Assembly: GCA_017522105.1 (NCBI GenBank)
Contig: JAFXAA010000016.1
Span: 51,066 to 115,065, forward strand
DNA: 64,000 bases
From: Bacteroidales bacterium
GTDB taxonomy: Bacteria > Bacteroidota > Bacteroidia > Bacteroidales > P3
Reading direction: 5' to 3'
This document shows positions 27,281 through 38,000 of the stretch, piece by piece (within the stretch, counting starts at the first letter, position 1; the number at the start of each line of letters is the position of its first letter). The notes below the pieces were generated by a model. It saw nothing but the letters and a program-made list of their open reading frames with translations, was not told where the DNA came from and made no database searches. Made by a program: the position numbers and the translations under genes.

Positions 27281-28291
27281 TTATTTCTGCATGGTCTTCA
27301 GGCGCTCGGTGAGCATGGGGACAATCTTGTGGAGATCGCCCACGATGCCGAGGTCGGCCACCTGGAAGATGGGTGCGAACTTGTCCTTGTTGATGGCGAT
27401 GATGAGGTCGCTCTCCTCCATGCCGGCGAGGTGCTGGATGGCGCCGCTGATGCCGCAGGCCATGTAGAGGGCGGGGCGGACGGTCTTGCCGGTCTGGCCC
27501 ACCTGGCGGCTGGCGTCCATGACGCCGGCGTCGACCATGGCGCGGCTCGACGACACTTCGCCGCCGAGCTCTTTGGCCAGGGCCTCGAGCTTGCCGAAGC
27601 CGTCCTTGGTGCCGACGCCGCGGCCACCGCTGACGAGGATCTTGGCCTCGCTGATGTCGGTGACGGTCTTCTCTTCCTTGACGGTCTTGACGAGTTTCAC
27701 GCGGGCGATCTTCTTCTCGTCGAAGTTGACTTTGAAGTCGACGATCTCGCCCTTGCGGCTCTTGTCGGCGGCCATTTTCTGCATGACGCCGGGGCGGACG
27801 GTGGACATCTGCGGGCGGTTGTTCTTGCAGAGGATGGTGGCCATGAGGTTGCCGCCGAAGGCGGGACGGGTCATGCGGAACTCGTGGGCTTCGTCGTCGC
27901 TGATCTCCAGCTTGGTGGCGTCGGCGGTGAGGCCGGTGCGGTTGCGGGCGCTGACACGGGGGCCGAGGTCGCGGCCGATGGTGGTGGCGCCGATGAGCAT
28001 GATGCTCGGCTTCTCGCTCTCGATGATGGCGGTGATGGCCTCGGTGTAGGGCTCGGTCATGTAGTCCTTCAGCAGGTCGTTGTCGACCACCAGCACGCGG
28101 TCGGCACCGTGTTCGATGAGGGTGGGGGCGAGGCCTTTGATGTCCTTGCCGAGGAGCATGGCGACGACCTTCTCCTGGTTGGCGTCGGCCAGCTCGCGGG
28201 CCTTGCCGAGCAGCTCGAGGGCCACATTCTGCAGTTTGCCGTTGCGCTGTTCGGCAAACACGTATACGTCTTTATAATCTGACAGATTCAT
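27281..28291 (-). CDS. etfA: electron transfer flavoprotein, alpha subunit
   Basis: This is a 336-residue protein. The C-terminal FAD-binding signature is complete: [75 protein letters not shown]. With EtfB it forms the FAD heterodimer that works with Bcd, either as a simple electron carrier or as an electron-bifurcating complex linking NADH, crotonyl-CoA and ferredoxin. It is the last gene of ridA-bcd-etfB-etfA. Its 5' leader is almost entirely a stutter hairpin (28306-28433). Confidence 0.93.
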   Translation of the reverse strand: MNLSDYKDVYVFAEQRNGKLQNVALELLGKARELADANQEKVVAMLLGKDIKGLAPTLIEHGADRVLVVDNDLLKDYMTEPYTEAITAIIESEKPSIMLIGATTIGRDLGPRVSARNRTGLTADATKLEISDDEAHEFRMTRPAFGGNLMATILCKNNRPQMSTVRPGVMQKMAADKSRKGEIVDFKVNFDEKKIARVKLVKTVKEEKTVTDISEAKILVSGGRGVGTKDGFGKLEALAKELGGEVSSSRAMVDAGVMDASRQVGQTGKTVRPALYMACGISGAIQHLAGMEESDLIIAINKDKFAPIFQVADLGIVGDLHKIVPMLTERLKTMQK

Positions 28292-28305
28292 GATTCTCTT
28301 CTTTA

Positions 28306-28433
28306 GGGGAGATAGAGGGAGATAACGGAAGACAGCTCGCTTTGCTCGCGGAAGATAGAGGACAAATGCTTTGTTCGCTCGGATAGTATTGTCCTTTATC
28401 TCCTTTTATCTTCTCTTATCTTCTTTTATCTCC
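28306..28433. repeat. 10-nt stutter hairpin between etfB and etfA, GGACAAATG core
   Basis: The left arm of GGGAGATAAC/GGAAGATAGA-type units ends in GGACAAATG (to 28369). The right arm starts GTATTGTCC and continues TTTATCTCC, TTTTATCTTC, TCTTATCTTC, TTTTATCTCC (28386-28433). It occupies nearly the whole 147-bp gap between the two genes. The same core occurs at 30453-30557 and 43627-43730. Confidence 0.85.
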
Positions 28434-28438
28434 AACGG

Positions 28439-29224
28439 TTAAATGATGTGTTTCTCTTTAAGTTTGTTGACGATGAGCTCCACGGCCTCTTCGGGGCTGA
28501 CCTCGAAGGTCTGGCCGGCGGGCTTGAGCTGCTTGGGGAACGACTTGAAGACGCTCGTGGGCGAACCGGCCTTGCCGATGTGGTCCTCGGGCACATTGAT
28601 GCGGTCGGCGCCCCACACCTCGACTTCCTTGTCGAAGGCCGTGACGATGCCGTTGACCGTCATGTAGCGGGGCTGCACGCTGGAGGCCAGGGCGGTGACC
28701 ACGCAGGGGGCCTGCATCTGCAGCACCTGGTAGCCGTCCTCGAGCTGCTTCTTGATGGTGAAGGTCTTGGTGGCCTCGTCGTACTGGAGGTCTTCCATGT
28801 AGGAGACCTGCGGCAGGTCGAGGTGCTCGGCAATCTGTGGACCCACCTGGGCGGTGTCGCCGTCGATGGCCTGGCGGCCGGTGATGACGAGGTCGAAGTC
28901 CATGGTGCGCAGGGCGCCGGCGATGGCGCTGCTGGTGGCCAGGGTGTCGGCGCCGCCGAGCTTGCGGTCGGTGAGCAGGATGGCGCGGTCCACGCCCATG
29001 GCGAGGGCCTCGCGCAGGATGGCCTCGGCCTGGGGCAGACCCATGGTGATGACGGTCACGTGGGCGCCGAATTTATCCTTCAGCTGCAGGGCGTACTCGA
29101 GGCCGCCCTTGTCGTCGGGGTTCATGATCGAGGGAACGCCCTCGCGGATAAGTGTACCGGTCTGCGGGTTGATCTTCACCTCGGTGGTGTCCGGCACTTG
29201 TTTTATGCAAACTACGATGTTCAT
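28439..29224 (-). CDS. etfB: electron transfer flavoprotein, beta subunit
   Basis: This is a 261-residue protein starting MNIVVCIKQVPDTTEVKI, the standard EtfB N-terminus. VSYMEDLQY and the signature region VVTALASSVQPRYMTVNGIV follow. GRQAIDGDTAQVGPQIAEHL is the nucleotide-binding segment. In bifurcating Etfs EtfB carries a second FAD; whether this one does cannot be decided by eye. It lies between bcd and etfA, separated from each by stutter repeats. Confidence 0.93.
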   Translation of the reverse strand: MNIVVCIKQVPDTTEVKINPQTGTLIREGVPSIMNPDDKGGLEYALQLKDKFGAHVTVITMGLPQAEAILREALAMGVDRAILLTDRKLGGADTLATSSAIAGALRTMDFDLVITGRQAIDGDTAQVGPQIAEHLDLPQVSYMEDLQYDEATKTFTIKKQLEDGYQVLQMQAPCVVTALASSVQPRYMTVNGIVTAFDKEVEVWGADRINVPEDHIGKAGSPTSVFKSFPKQLKPAGQTFEVSPEEAVELIVNKLKEKHII

Positions 29225-29246
29225 TTTTCTTTTCTTTCTGGGTTTT

Positions 29247-29297
29247 CTAGTTGGTCTAGTTTAACTATTTGGACTAGTTTTGCTAGTTGGACTAGTG
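29247..29297. repeat. 9-nt stutter repeat between bcd and etfB
   Basis: There are five and two-thirds units: CTAGTTGGT, CTAGTTTAA, CTATTTGGA, CTAGTTTTG, CTAGTTGGA, CTAGTG. Because CTAG and ACTAGT are self-complementary, many local pairings are possible but there is no single two-arm hairpin. It fills most of the 74-bp gap. Confidence 0.85.
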
Positions 29298-29298
29298 T

Positions 29299-30438
<1,140 letters not shown>

Positions 30439-30452
30439 TCTGTTTATTTTTG

Positions 30453-30557
30453 GGGAGTTCAAGTAGTCCAGGGAGTTCAGGGAGTTCAGGACAAATGTTC
30501 CGTCTGGTGGTATTGTCTCGAACTCCTTGAACTCCTTGAACTCCCTGAACTACTTGA
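30453..30557. repeat. 9-nt stutter hairpin between ridA and bcd, GGACAAATG core
   Basis: The left arm GGGAGTTCA-type units end in GGACAAATG (30453-30497). The right arm starts GGTATTGTC and continues TCGAACTCC, TTGAACTCC, TTGAACTCC, CTGAACTAC, TTGA (30509-30557). The core matches those at 28306-28433 and 43627-43730, although the arm words are entirely different. Confidence 0.88.
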
Positions 30558-30563
30558 TTAAAT

Positions 30564-30938
30564 TCATTTCACTGCAATCGTTTCAATCTCGACCAGGACG
30601 CCCATGGGGAGGCCCTTGACGGCGAAGGCCGCGCGGGCGGGGCAGTCGGTGCTGTAGTACTTGGCGTAGACCTCGTTCATGGGTTTGAAATACTCCATGT
30701 CGGCCAGCAGACAGGTGCTCTTCACCACGTCCTGGAAGGTGTAGCCGGCCTCGTCGAGGATGGCCTTGATGTTCTGCATCACCTGCTCGGTCTGTGCTGT
30801 GATGCCCTCGGGCACGGTCTTGGTGGCTGGGTTGATGGGAATCTGGCCCGAGATGTAGAGCGTGTTGCCGGCCTGCACAGCCTGGCTGTAGGGGCCGATG
30901 GCTGCAGGGGCTTTGGGTGTGTTAATGATTTTCTTCAT
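30564..30938 (-). CDS. ridA: RidA-family reactive-intermediate deaminase
   Basis: This is a 124-residue protein of standard length. Signatures are APAAIGPYSQAVQAGNTLYI, SGQIPINP, and CPARAAFAVKGLP with the catalytic R102. RidA hydrolyses reactive enamines/imines formed by PLP enzymes. Linkage to bcd-etf suggests a role in amino-acid catabolism (for example the 2-aminoacrylate type, or the 3-amino intermediate of lysine fermentation). It is the first gene of the operon; a minus-strand -7 element (30980-30973) lies 35 bp upstream. Confidence 0.92.
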   Translation of the reverse strand: MKKIINTPKAPAAIGPYSQAVQAGNTLYISGQIPINPATKTVPEGITAQTEQVMQNIKAILDEAGYTFQDVVKSTCLLADMEYFKPMNEVYAKYYSTDCPARAAFAVKGLPMGVLVEIETIAVK

Positions 30939-30972
30939 GTTATGACGTTTTTAAATTATTTCAATTGAGGTG

Positions 30973-30980
30973 CAAATTTA
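30973..30980 (-). promoter_or_regulatory. -7 promoter element of the ridA-bcd-etf operon
   Basis: CAAATTTA on the plus strand is TAAATTTG on the minus strand, matching TAnnTTTG 35 bp before the ridA start. No clear -33 TTTG. The 494-bp gap 30939-31432 otherwise holds the hairpin at 31142-31282 and the promoter at 31346. Confidence 0.55.
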
Positions 30981-31141
30981 CGAAAATTTTGCGATATGCG
31001 GCCTCTTTTTGGAAAAAATCTTTTTGTGTTTGGTTCAATGTGTTGGCTGTGTGCTGGTTGCGGTTGTGCAAAGGAGTGTCTGCACGTCGTCAGTGGCGAT
31101 GTGCAGACGTTGCTGCTAATGTCGGCTGCCCCTTTTGGGTC

Positions 31142-31282
31142 TCTACGGAGCCCCTACGGCACTTCTTCAGTAGTTCTTCAGTCAAACACTGAAGAACTAC
31201 TGAAGAACTACTGAAGAAGTGCCGTTGCGGAGGCGACGGAGCTACGCCCCTCGGCGGAAGAAATACCGTAGGGGCTCCGTGG
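31142..31282. repeat. compound 11-nt stutter hairpin, CTACGG plus ACTGAAGAACT words
   Basis: The outer pair is CTACGGAGCCCCTACGG (31142-31158) with CCGTAGGGGCTCCGTGG (31266-31282). The inner pair is two ACTTCTTCAGT-type units on the left (to 31182) and three ACTGAAGAACT-type units on the right (31188-31224). The outer words belong to the family at 15347 and 22336. It lies between the divergent ridA and EF-hand protein genes. Confidence 0.82.
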
Positions 31283-31345
31283 TGGAGGCGGAGGAAAAAT
31301 GATGCGGAAAAGAAAAAAAATGTTGCAAGATGTGAAAAAAGTTGC

Positions 31346-31353
31346 TATATTTG
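31346..31353 (+). promoter_or_regulatory. -7 promoter element of the EF-hand protein gene
   Basis: TATATTTG matches TAnnTTTG and lies 79 bp before the ATG at 31433. The -33 region is not a clear TTTG. Confidence 0.55.
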
Positions 31354-31432
31354 CAGACAGGCACGGTGTGCTGCGCGGGCGCGCAACAGGCTGTGCATCA
31401 CCGAAGTAAGGATGAAATAAATACATAATGAT

Positions 31433-33493
31433 ATGGCAAAGATAGAAAATCTAATCTCCAAACAGGGGTATGACTGGAAGTTCAGCACCGTAGGCGGTGT
31501 GACACGTGTGAACATAGAGAACGGGCAGGACATCGCCCACCTCGACGAGCTGGACCAGAAGCTGTGGACGGTGCTCAGCTGCCCGACGAAGGGTCTGGAG
31601 TTTGACGAGCGCACGCTGGCGCTGATGGACACCGACAAGGACGGCAAGCTGAGGGTGCACGAGGTGGTGGCCGCGTCGCAGTGGCTGCGCAAGGTGCTGA
31701 CGGACATGGACTACCTGACCGAGGGCCGCGACAGCATAACCTTCGGCGCCATCAGGCAGGACACCGATGAGGGCAAGCAGGTCGTCGAGGCCGCCAAGAT
31801 GATCCTCGGCAAGCTCGACGTGAACAAGGACGAGATCAGCCTGGCCGACGTGAAGGCCTATATGGACGTGTACGAGGAGAAGTGCAAGGCCGAGTACAAG
31901 GCTGCGGAGACGGAGCCATACGAGCCGCCTTACGGTGAGGGCAGCGACGCCGCCGAGGCCGCCGTGAACGCCGTGCGCGCTAAGGTGGCGGACTGGTTCA
32001 TGCGCTGCAAGCTGGCCCGTTTTGACGAGGATGCCATGGGCGCGCTTGACGTGCAGGTGGAGAAGATTGCCGCCATCAGCGGCAACAACTTGGGCGACAG
32101 TGTGGCCGAGATAGCCGACTACCCGCTGGCGCGTCCCACGAAGGAAGGTCTGCTGCCCGTGGAGGATGGTCTCAACCCCGCCTGGCAGGGCGCCATGGCC
32201 ACGCTGAAGAGCGCCGTGCTTGACGCGGACTGCGCCGGCAAGGATGCCATCAGCGAGGATGAGTGGAACGCCATTGTGGCCAAGGTCGACGCCTACACCG
32301 CGTGGAAGGCGGCAGGCGAGACCGCCATGAACGAGGCTATCGCCGCCAAGCTGGGCGAGCATGCCGCCGCCATAGAGCCCGTGGAGCGCCTGCTGCGCTA
32401 CTGCCGCGACTACTTCCGCCTGCTGCACAACTATGTCGTCTTCAAGGATTTCTATCGTCGCGACGACAAGTGCCTGGCAGTCTTCCAGGCTGGCAAGCTG
32501 TATATCGACCAGCGCTGCTGCGACCTCTGCGTCAAGGTGACGGACATGCCCCGCAGCACCGGTTCGGCCGGCAAGAGCGGCATCTACCTGCTCTACTGCC
32601 ACTGCGTGGCCAAGAGCGGCGGCGCGCAGATGGACATCGTGGCGGCCCTCACCGACGGCGAGATCGGCGGCCTGCACGAAGGCAAGAACGCCATCTTCTA
32701 TGACCGCGCGGGTCAGGACTGGGACGCCACCATCACCAAGATTGTGGACAACCCCATCAGTGTGCGACAGGCCTTCTGGAGCCCCTACCGCAAGTTCGGC
32801 AACTGGGTCACCGAGAAGATAACCAAGAGCGCATCGGAGAAAGAGAGCAAGCAGTTTGACGAGATGACCACGAAGGCCGACAGCGCCAGCACCAACCTCG
32901 CCGCCAAGCCTGCAGAGGGTGCAGCGGCCGAGAAGAAGCCCGCCGCTCCGTTCGACATAGCCAAGTTCGCCGGTATCTTCGCCGCCATCGGCTTGGCCTT
33001 CGGCGCCATAGGTGCCGCCCTCGGCATGCTGGGTGGCTTCATCGTGGCCAAGTGGTACAATGTTATCATCCTTGTGGCTGCCGTGGTGCTCCTCATCAGC
33101 GGCCCGTCGATGCTGCTGGCATGGCTCAAGCTGCGCAAGCGCAACCTGGGTCCCGTGCTCAACGCCAACGGCTGGGCCATCAACAGCGACGTGAAGATCA
33201 ACACCACCTTCGGCAAGACGCTGACCTCGATGGCCAAGTACCCGAAAGTGGTCGCCAAAGACCCCTTCGCCGACAAGAAGATGCCGTGGTGGCAGAAATG
33301 CCTCATCTGGCTCGGTGTGCTGGCCGTGCTCTTCCTGCTCGTCTTCCGCCTGACGCAGCACCGCTGGGTGTGGCAGCCCAAGCCCGTGGAGCCTGTGGCC
33401 GAGGTCGTGGACAGCGTGGCGCCGGAGGCCGTAACCGTTGTGAGCGACACCGTGGTCGTGGAGGCTGTGGCCGAAGAGGCACCGGCTGAATAA
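31433..33493 (+). CDS. large cytoplasmic/membrane protein with EF-hand-like loop
   Basis: This is a 686-residue protein. Residues 66-77 (DTDKDGKLRVHE) form a textbook EF-hand calcium loop; LDVNKDEISLADVKAY (about 127-142) and a third site near 270 are weaker. No signal peptide. After a long soluble part there are three hydrophobic segments near residues 510-580 and 620-640 (FAGIFAAIGLAFGAIGAALG; VIILVAAVVLLISG; CLIWLGVLAVLFLLVF), then an acidic Val/Glu-rich tail. Proteins like this appear to be Bacteroidales-specific; function is unknown. A calcium-responsive membrane protein is an inference. Confidence 0.75.
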   Translation: MAKIENLISKQGYDWKFSTVGGVTRVNIENGQDIAHLDELDQKLWTVLSCPTKGLEFDERTLALMDTDKDGKLRVHEVVAASQWLRKVLTDMDYLTEGRDSITFGAIRQDTDEGKQVVEAAKMILGKLDVNKDEISLADVKAYMDVYEEKCKAEYKAAETEPYEPPYGEGSDAAEAAVNAVRAKVADWFMRCKLARFDEDAMGALDVQVEKIAAISGNNLGDSVAEIADYPLARPTKEGLLPVEDGLNPAWQGAMATLKSAVLDADCAGKDAISEDEWNAIVAKVDAYTAWKAAGETAMNEAIAAKLGEHAAAIEPVERLLRYCRDYFRLLHNYVVFKDFYRRDDKCLAVFQAGKLYIDQRCCDLCVKVTDMPRSTGSAGKSGIYLLYCHCVAKSGGAQMDIVAALTDGEIGGLHEGKNAIFYDRAGQDWDATITKIVDNPISVRQAFWSPYRKFGNWVTEKITKSASEKESKQFDEMTTKADSASTNLAAKPAEGAAAEKKPAAPFDIAKFAGIFAAIGLAFGAIGAALGMLGGFIVAKWYNVIILVAAVVLLISGPSMLLAWLKLRKRNLGPVLNANGWAINSDVKINTTFGKTLTSMAKYPKVVAKDPFADKKMPWWQKCLIWLGVLAVLFLLVFRLTQHRWVWQPKPVEPVAEVVDSVAPEAVTVVSDTVVVEAVAEEAPAE

Positions 33494-33523
33494 ACGATAC
33501 AAACAACAGACAGGCAAAGGGCT

Positions 33524-34510
33524 ATGAGGTACGTCAGGATGTGTGCCGTAGCCCTTGCCTTGTTTATGGCAGGAGGAGCGATGACACAGGAAGACAGCAC
33601 GTTCAGCGCCGTTTGGTGGAATGTGGAGAACCTCTTCGACACCCGCGACGACCCGCACACCAACGACGACGAGTTCACGCCGCAGGGCGACATGCACTGG
33701 ACGCGGCGCAAGCTGCAGGCCAAGCTGCAGGGCTTGGCGAAGACCATTGCCATGGCCGGGTTGCCTGATGTGGTGGGGCTTGGCGAGGTGGAGAACAGCT
33801 ATGTGCTGCGCGAACTCTGCCAGGGCACGCCGCTCGTCAGGGCAGGCTATCGCTATGTGCACCGCGATTCGCCTGACCGCAGGGGTATCGACTGCGCGCT
33901 TATCTACCGTCAGGACCGTTTCCGTGTGCTGAAGGACAGCGTGGTGCGTGTGAGCGACAGCGCCGAGGGCTTCTTTACAAGGGACATGCTGGTTGTGGAA
34001 GGCGTCACCGCCGATGGCGACACCGTGTGCCTGGTGCTCAACCACTGGCCCTCGAAGAGGGGAGGGGAGGAGGCCGAGGTGCACCGCATGGCCATTGCCG
34101 TCAGGCTGAGACTGCTGATGAAAGACCTGTACCGCAGGCACCCCGAAGGGGCCGTGGTGGCTATGGGCGACATGAACAGCACTGCCGACGAGGCGCCGAT
34201 GGCCGAGGCCATGGGCTTCGGGGCCGACAGCGTCAACGCCGACGGGGTGCGCAACCTCACGCTGAGGCTGCCGCGCGAGTGGGGCAGCCACAAGTTTCAG
34301 GGGCAGTGGGACTATATAGACCAGGTGCTCTTGCTGGCCGGCGAGGACTGGCAGGTGCACGACTTGAAGTTGCTGCGCTACGACCACCTGCTCACCGACG
34401 AGAAGAACCGCACTGGAGTGCGACCCCGCCGCACCAACCAGGGCATGCGCTACGAAGGCGGGCTGAGCGACCATCTGCCGCTGCGCCTGCGCCTGAAGCA
34501 CAGGCGGTGA
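33524..34510 (+). CDS. exported endonuclease/exonuclease/phosphatase-family protein
   Basis: This is a 328-residue protein with a short signal peptide (MRYVRMCAVALALFMAGGAM). The EEP fold is shown in order by WWNVENLFDTRDDP, VVGLGEVEN, RRGIDCALIYR, LNHWPSKRGG, AMGDMNST, QWDYIDQVL and LSDHLPLRL. These carry the catalytic Glu, Asp, Asn and His residues. Members cleave phosphodiester bonds of nucleic acids or lipids; Bacteroidetes exported versions may scavenge nucleic acids. It starts 30 bp after the EF-hand gene. A TTCCGC/GCGGAA hairpin follows the stop. Confidence 0.87.
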   Translation: MRYVRMCAVALALFMAGGAMTQEDSTFSAVWWNVENLFDTRDDPHTNDDEFTPQGDMHWTRRKLQAKLQGLAKTIAMAGLPDVVGLGEVENSYVLRELCQGTPLVRAGYRYVHRDSPDRRGIDCALIYRQDRFRVLKDSVVRVSDSAEGFFTRDMLVVEGVTADGDTVCLVLNHWPSKRGGEEAEVHRMAIAVRLRLLMKDLYRRHPEGAVVAMGDMNSTADEAPMAEAMGFGADSVNADGVRNLTLRLPREWGSHKFQGQWDYIDQVLLLAGEDWQVHDLKLLRYDHLLTDEKNRTGVRPRRTNQGMRYEGGLSDHLPLRLRLKHRR

Positions 34511-34563
34511 GTTTTTTTTCTGGCTGTAAAGCATTTTTCCGCTTGCGGAATGTTTTTATTTTG

Positions 34564-34571
34564 TATCTTTG
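34564..34571 (+). promoter_or_regulatory. -7 promoter element of the riboswitch transcript
   Basis: TATCTTTG lies about 75 bp before the cobalamin aptamer, giving a leader of about 450 nt for the giant gene at 35030. Confidence 0.65.
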
Positions 34572-34639
34572 CAGCGCAATTTCCGAAGGGTGTAATGCTT
34601 AACGGACATTGCGCCAGAGCTTTGAGAAGATGACGCCAC

Positions 34640-34838
34640 AGAGGTTTCCCCCCGCAAGGGTAGGGAATAAAGAGGGAATCACGTGAAGAATCGTGAGCTG
34701 TCGCGCAACTGTGAGCCGTGATGCCGCACACCCGAAAGGGCGCTGCGGCAAGGCGGGATGCAAGAAGCCATTGGGCCGGCAAAGGCCTGAGAAGGCGCAC
34801 CCCGTCATGACGGCGAGCCAGGAGACCTGCCTCGGTGG
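34640..34838 (+). ncRNA. cobalamin riboswitch
   Basis: The conserved blocks are in order: AGGTTTC at the P1 start (34642), AGGGAAT (34673), GCGCAACTGTGAGCC (about 34703), GCCATTGGGCCGGCAAAGG, GAGAAGGCGC, and the B12-box-like AGCCAGGAGACCTGCC (34816-34831), which closes P1. The class usually binds adenosyl- or methylcobalamin and turns off downstream genes at high B12. The next gene on the same strand begins at 35030, with no other gene between; no obvious terminator is seen, so translational control is likely. Confidence 0.9.
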
Positions 34839-35029
34839 ATTATTGGCAATGCTTTCGCGTCAAAGGCGGTTGTCGAAAAGTGCCGGGCTGGTGGCTGTGT
34901 GCCCATGCCTGATTCCCGTTTCGCTTCTTTATCGTTCCGCACCGACCGATGGCAAAGGCCATGGGTGGGGGTGACGTGCGTATGGCATTGTCATGTGCGG
35001 ACAAACCTTTTTAATAACTTAAAACAACT

Positions 35030-38000
35030 ATGATAAAGAAGATCTACAAATCAATCGCGGCTCTGCTGCTTGCGCTCCCCCTCGGGGTCACGGCACAGAC
35101 GCCCGTGAGCTTGGGTGTCTACCGCCTTGAGACAGGCACCGGCACCTATGCATCCCTCGCGACGCGCGGGGGCACCTACTGGACAGAAGAAGAGCAGACC
35201 GCCGGCATGGCGCAGGTGACCATGCCCTTCGACCTGCCCTTTGGCACCGACACCATACACTCCGGCGATGTGCTGGTGGTGTGGCCTGCCAAAGGCATGG
35301 CGTTGACCACCACGGGATGCATCTTCGCCCCCCTGTCGCAGCTCAGCAGCGGCGACACATACACCGGCATAGGGGCGCAGACGGTGGCTACCCGCGTGGC
35401 CGCGGACACCGTGGAGGTGGAGTGGACAGGCCTGCAACATGGCAACAACGTGTACACTTACCAGCTGATGATAGCCAGCAGCGGCGACGTGCAGTTCCAC
35501 TACGGCACGCTGACGGTGACGCAGTCCAAGTATGTGGCTGTGGGTCTGAACGACAACACCACCGGCGAAAGCATGTGCCTGAACGGCTATTCGTGGGAGT
35601 CGCCCAGCATCTACACCACAGGACTTTCCACGCGCAGTATCTCGTCCTCCAACAAGCCTGCCGACGGCACGGTGTACAAGATGATACGCCCGGTGTGCAA
35701 TGTTGAGGAGGTGCCCTACAGTTATGGCTTCGAGGATGCCTTTGCCACCACGGGCCTGCCCACGGCTTGCTGGGCCACGGCGCACCTCACCACCGGCGGT
35801 ACCTCGAACTGGAACAAGGGCTACAGCGGCCACAGCGGCACTGGTAGCGCGAAGCTGGCCTATACCTATGGGCGCACAGAGCCCAACTATGTGACCCTTG
35901 CCACCCCGCCGATAGACATCCCCGTGGCTGGCGGCTACACTGCCGGCCTGTGGATCAAGCGTACCAGCGGCACCACCACCAGCGCATTGAGCGGTGTGCG
36001 AGTCTTTGCCAGCCCCACGGCCGACACCGCCGACGGCACCCTGCTCTTCTTTGCGCCCCTCTACATCAACACCACCCCCACGGTGTCGGAGGCTGGATGG
36101 TACTACTTTGAAGGCGTTATTCCCGATGCCGGCGCCCAACGCATTGTCATCTGCGGCGCCAGCATGAACGACGACATACAGGTGGACGACATCACCGTCA
36201 CAGCAATGCCCAACTGCTCGCACCCCACCGAGCTGGCCTGGGATGCGGAGAACCTGCAGGTTACATGGGAGGCCGGCACAGCCACGCAGTGGCAGGTGCG
36301 CGACGGCAACACCTACGCGGTTGTCAACACCAACAGCTACAGTGGCAGCGACTGGCTGCCCGCCACCAGCCACAGCGTCTACGTGCGAAGCATCTGCGGC
36401 GCAGGGGACACGCTCGACTGGCGCGGCCCGGTGAGCTTCGCCATGCCCTGCGAAGCCATTATCCTTGACGGCACGACATCCTTCAGTGAGGGCTTTGAGA
36501 GCCTCACCACGAGCGGCACCGTACCCACCTGCTGGACATCCAGCCACATCAGCGGCCCCGGCACCTCGCTGTGGGGCAGCTACAGCGGCACGGCCCACAG
36601 CGGCAGCCGAATGATGAGACTGCCGGATATGAGTGCAACCACTTTGACAGACCTTGTGTCGCCGGAGTTCAGCATAGCCGCCGCAGGCCAGTATCAGGTG
36701 AGCCTGTGGGTGAAACGCACCAGCAGCTACACTGACAAGGTGAACGAAGGCGTGAAGTTGTGGGTCAACAGTACGCCCGACACCGTCGGCGGCACCATGC
36801 TCTTTCATGCCCGCCGCAGCATAGAGCAGCAGCCTGCCGTCAGCGAAGAGGGGTGGTATGAATACACAGGCGTCATACCTATGGGTGGCACCGTGTACGT
36901 CATAATGCAGGGCATAAGCGAGTATGGTTCTCAAACGCTTATCGACGACTTCTCTGTGCTTCCTGCACCGTCGTGCAGCGACCCTGTTGGCTTCGTCTAT
37001 GATGCCGAAAGCAACAGCGTCAGCTGGACGGCAGGCAGTGCCAGCGAGTGGCAGGTGCAGGAGGGCGACGAACTCACCATTGTGGGCAATGCAGAATACA
37101 GCAATCCCGCCTGGGCGCCCAACACAGACTACAGCATCAGCGTGCGAAGCATTTGCGGTGCCGGCGACACCAACGGGTGGCAGCCAGCCTTTGCCTTCCG
37201 CACGCCGCGTGCCGCCTGCCCCGCCGCGCAGCCGCTGCCCTACAGCACAGACTTCGGCGGCTACGACTATACCGGCAACCCCCAGAATGCCAACGCCCCG
37301 CTGCCCGACTGCTGGACGGTGTACAGCAACGGCACCAACCGCCCCAGCGAGAGCTCCACGACTGCGGTGTACTATAGCGGCATTGGTCAGGCCGGCAGCA
37401 TTAACAACTACGGCTGCGTGACCCCCAACGATCCCTACTTTGCCTTCATGGCCTGCGAGCCGTACGACGGCACTTACACCGCCTATACCACCAACATGCA
37501 GGCCTACGGCACGCGCAAGTTCGCCGTGCTGCCTGCCTTCGAGCAGCCCCTGAACACTCTGGCGCTGAGCTTAGACTACAGCATGAGCGCTCGCCGTGGC
37601 GCCGTGCTGCATGTTGGCTATGTGGTGTCCGACACCTCTGACTTCACGTCGCTCTATGTGGTGCCCACCGCCTACCGCACCCTGACCCATATAGACCGTC
37701 TCGACTTCGCGGCCATCGACGCCAACATTCCGACCAACGCCCGTCTGGCCATGCTGTGGATGACCACCGACACTGTGCACACTGGCGATGCTCCGGCCAA
37801 CATCTTCTGCGGCATAGACAACCTGGTTGTGGAAGCCGCCCCAGCGTGCAAGTACCCCCGCAGCCTGGTTGCCGACAGCGTGGGCAGCCACGGCTTCCGC
37901 CTTGCCTGGCGCGAGGTGAGCACCACGCCCGCCACGCAGTGGGAGGTGGTCTACGGCCCGCAAGGCTTCGACCCCGAGACGGAGGGCACTGCGATAACAG

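Noticed and set aside
31451-34534. 1027-codon open reading on the minus strand
   Set aside because: It covers two well-supported plus-strand genes (EF-hand protein and EEP-family protein) and its composition (His/Val/Ala/Gly-rich) is that of a GC-rich shadow frame.
34693-34974. 93-codon frame within the cobalamin riboswitch
   Set aside because: The conserved nucleotides belong to the aptamer; the translation has no protein-like properties.
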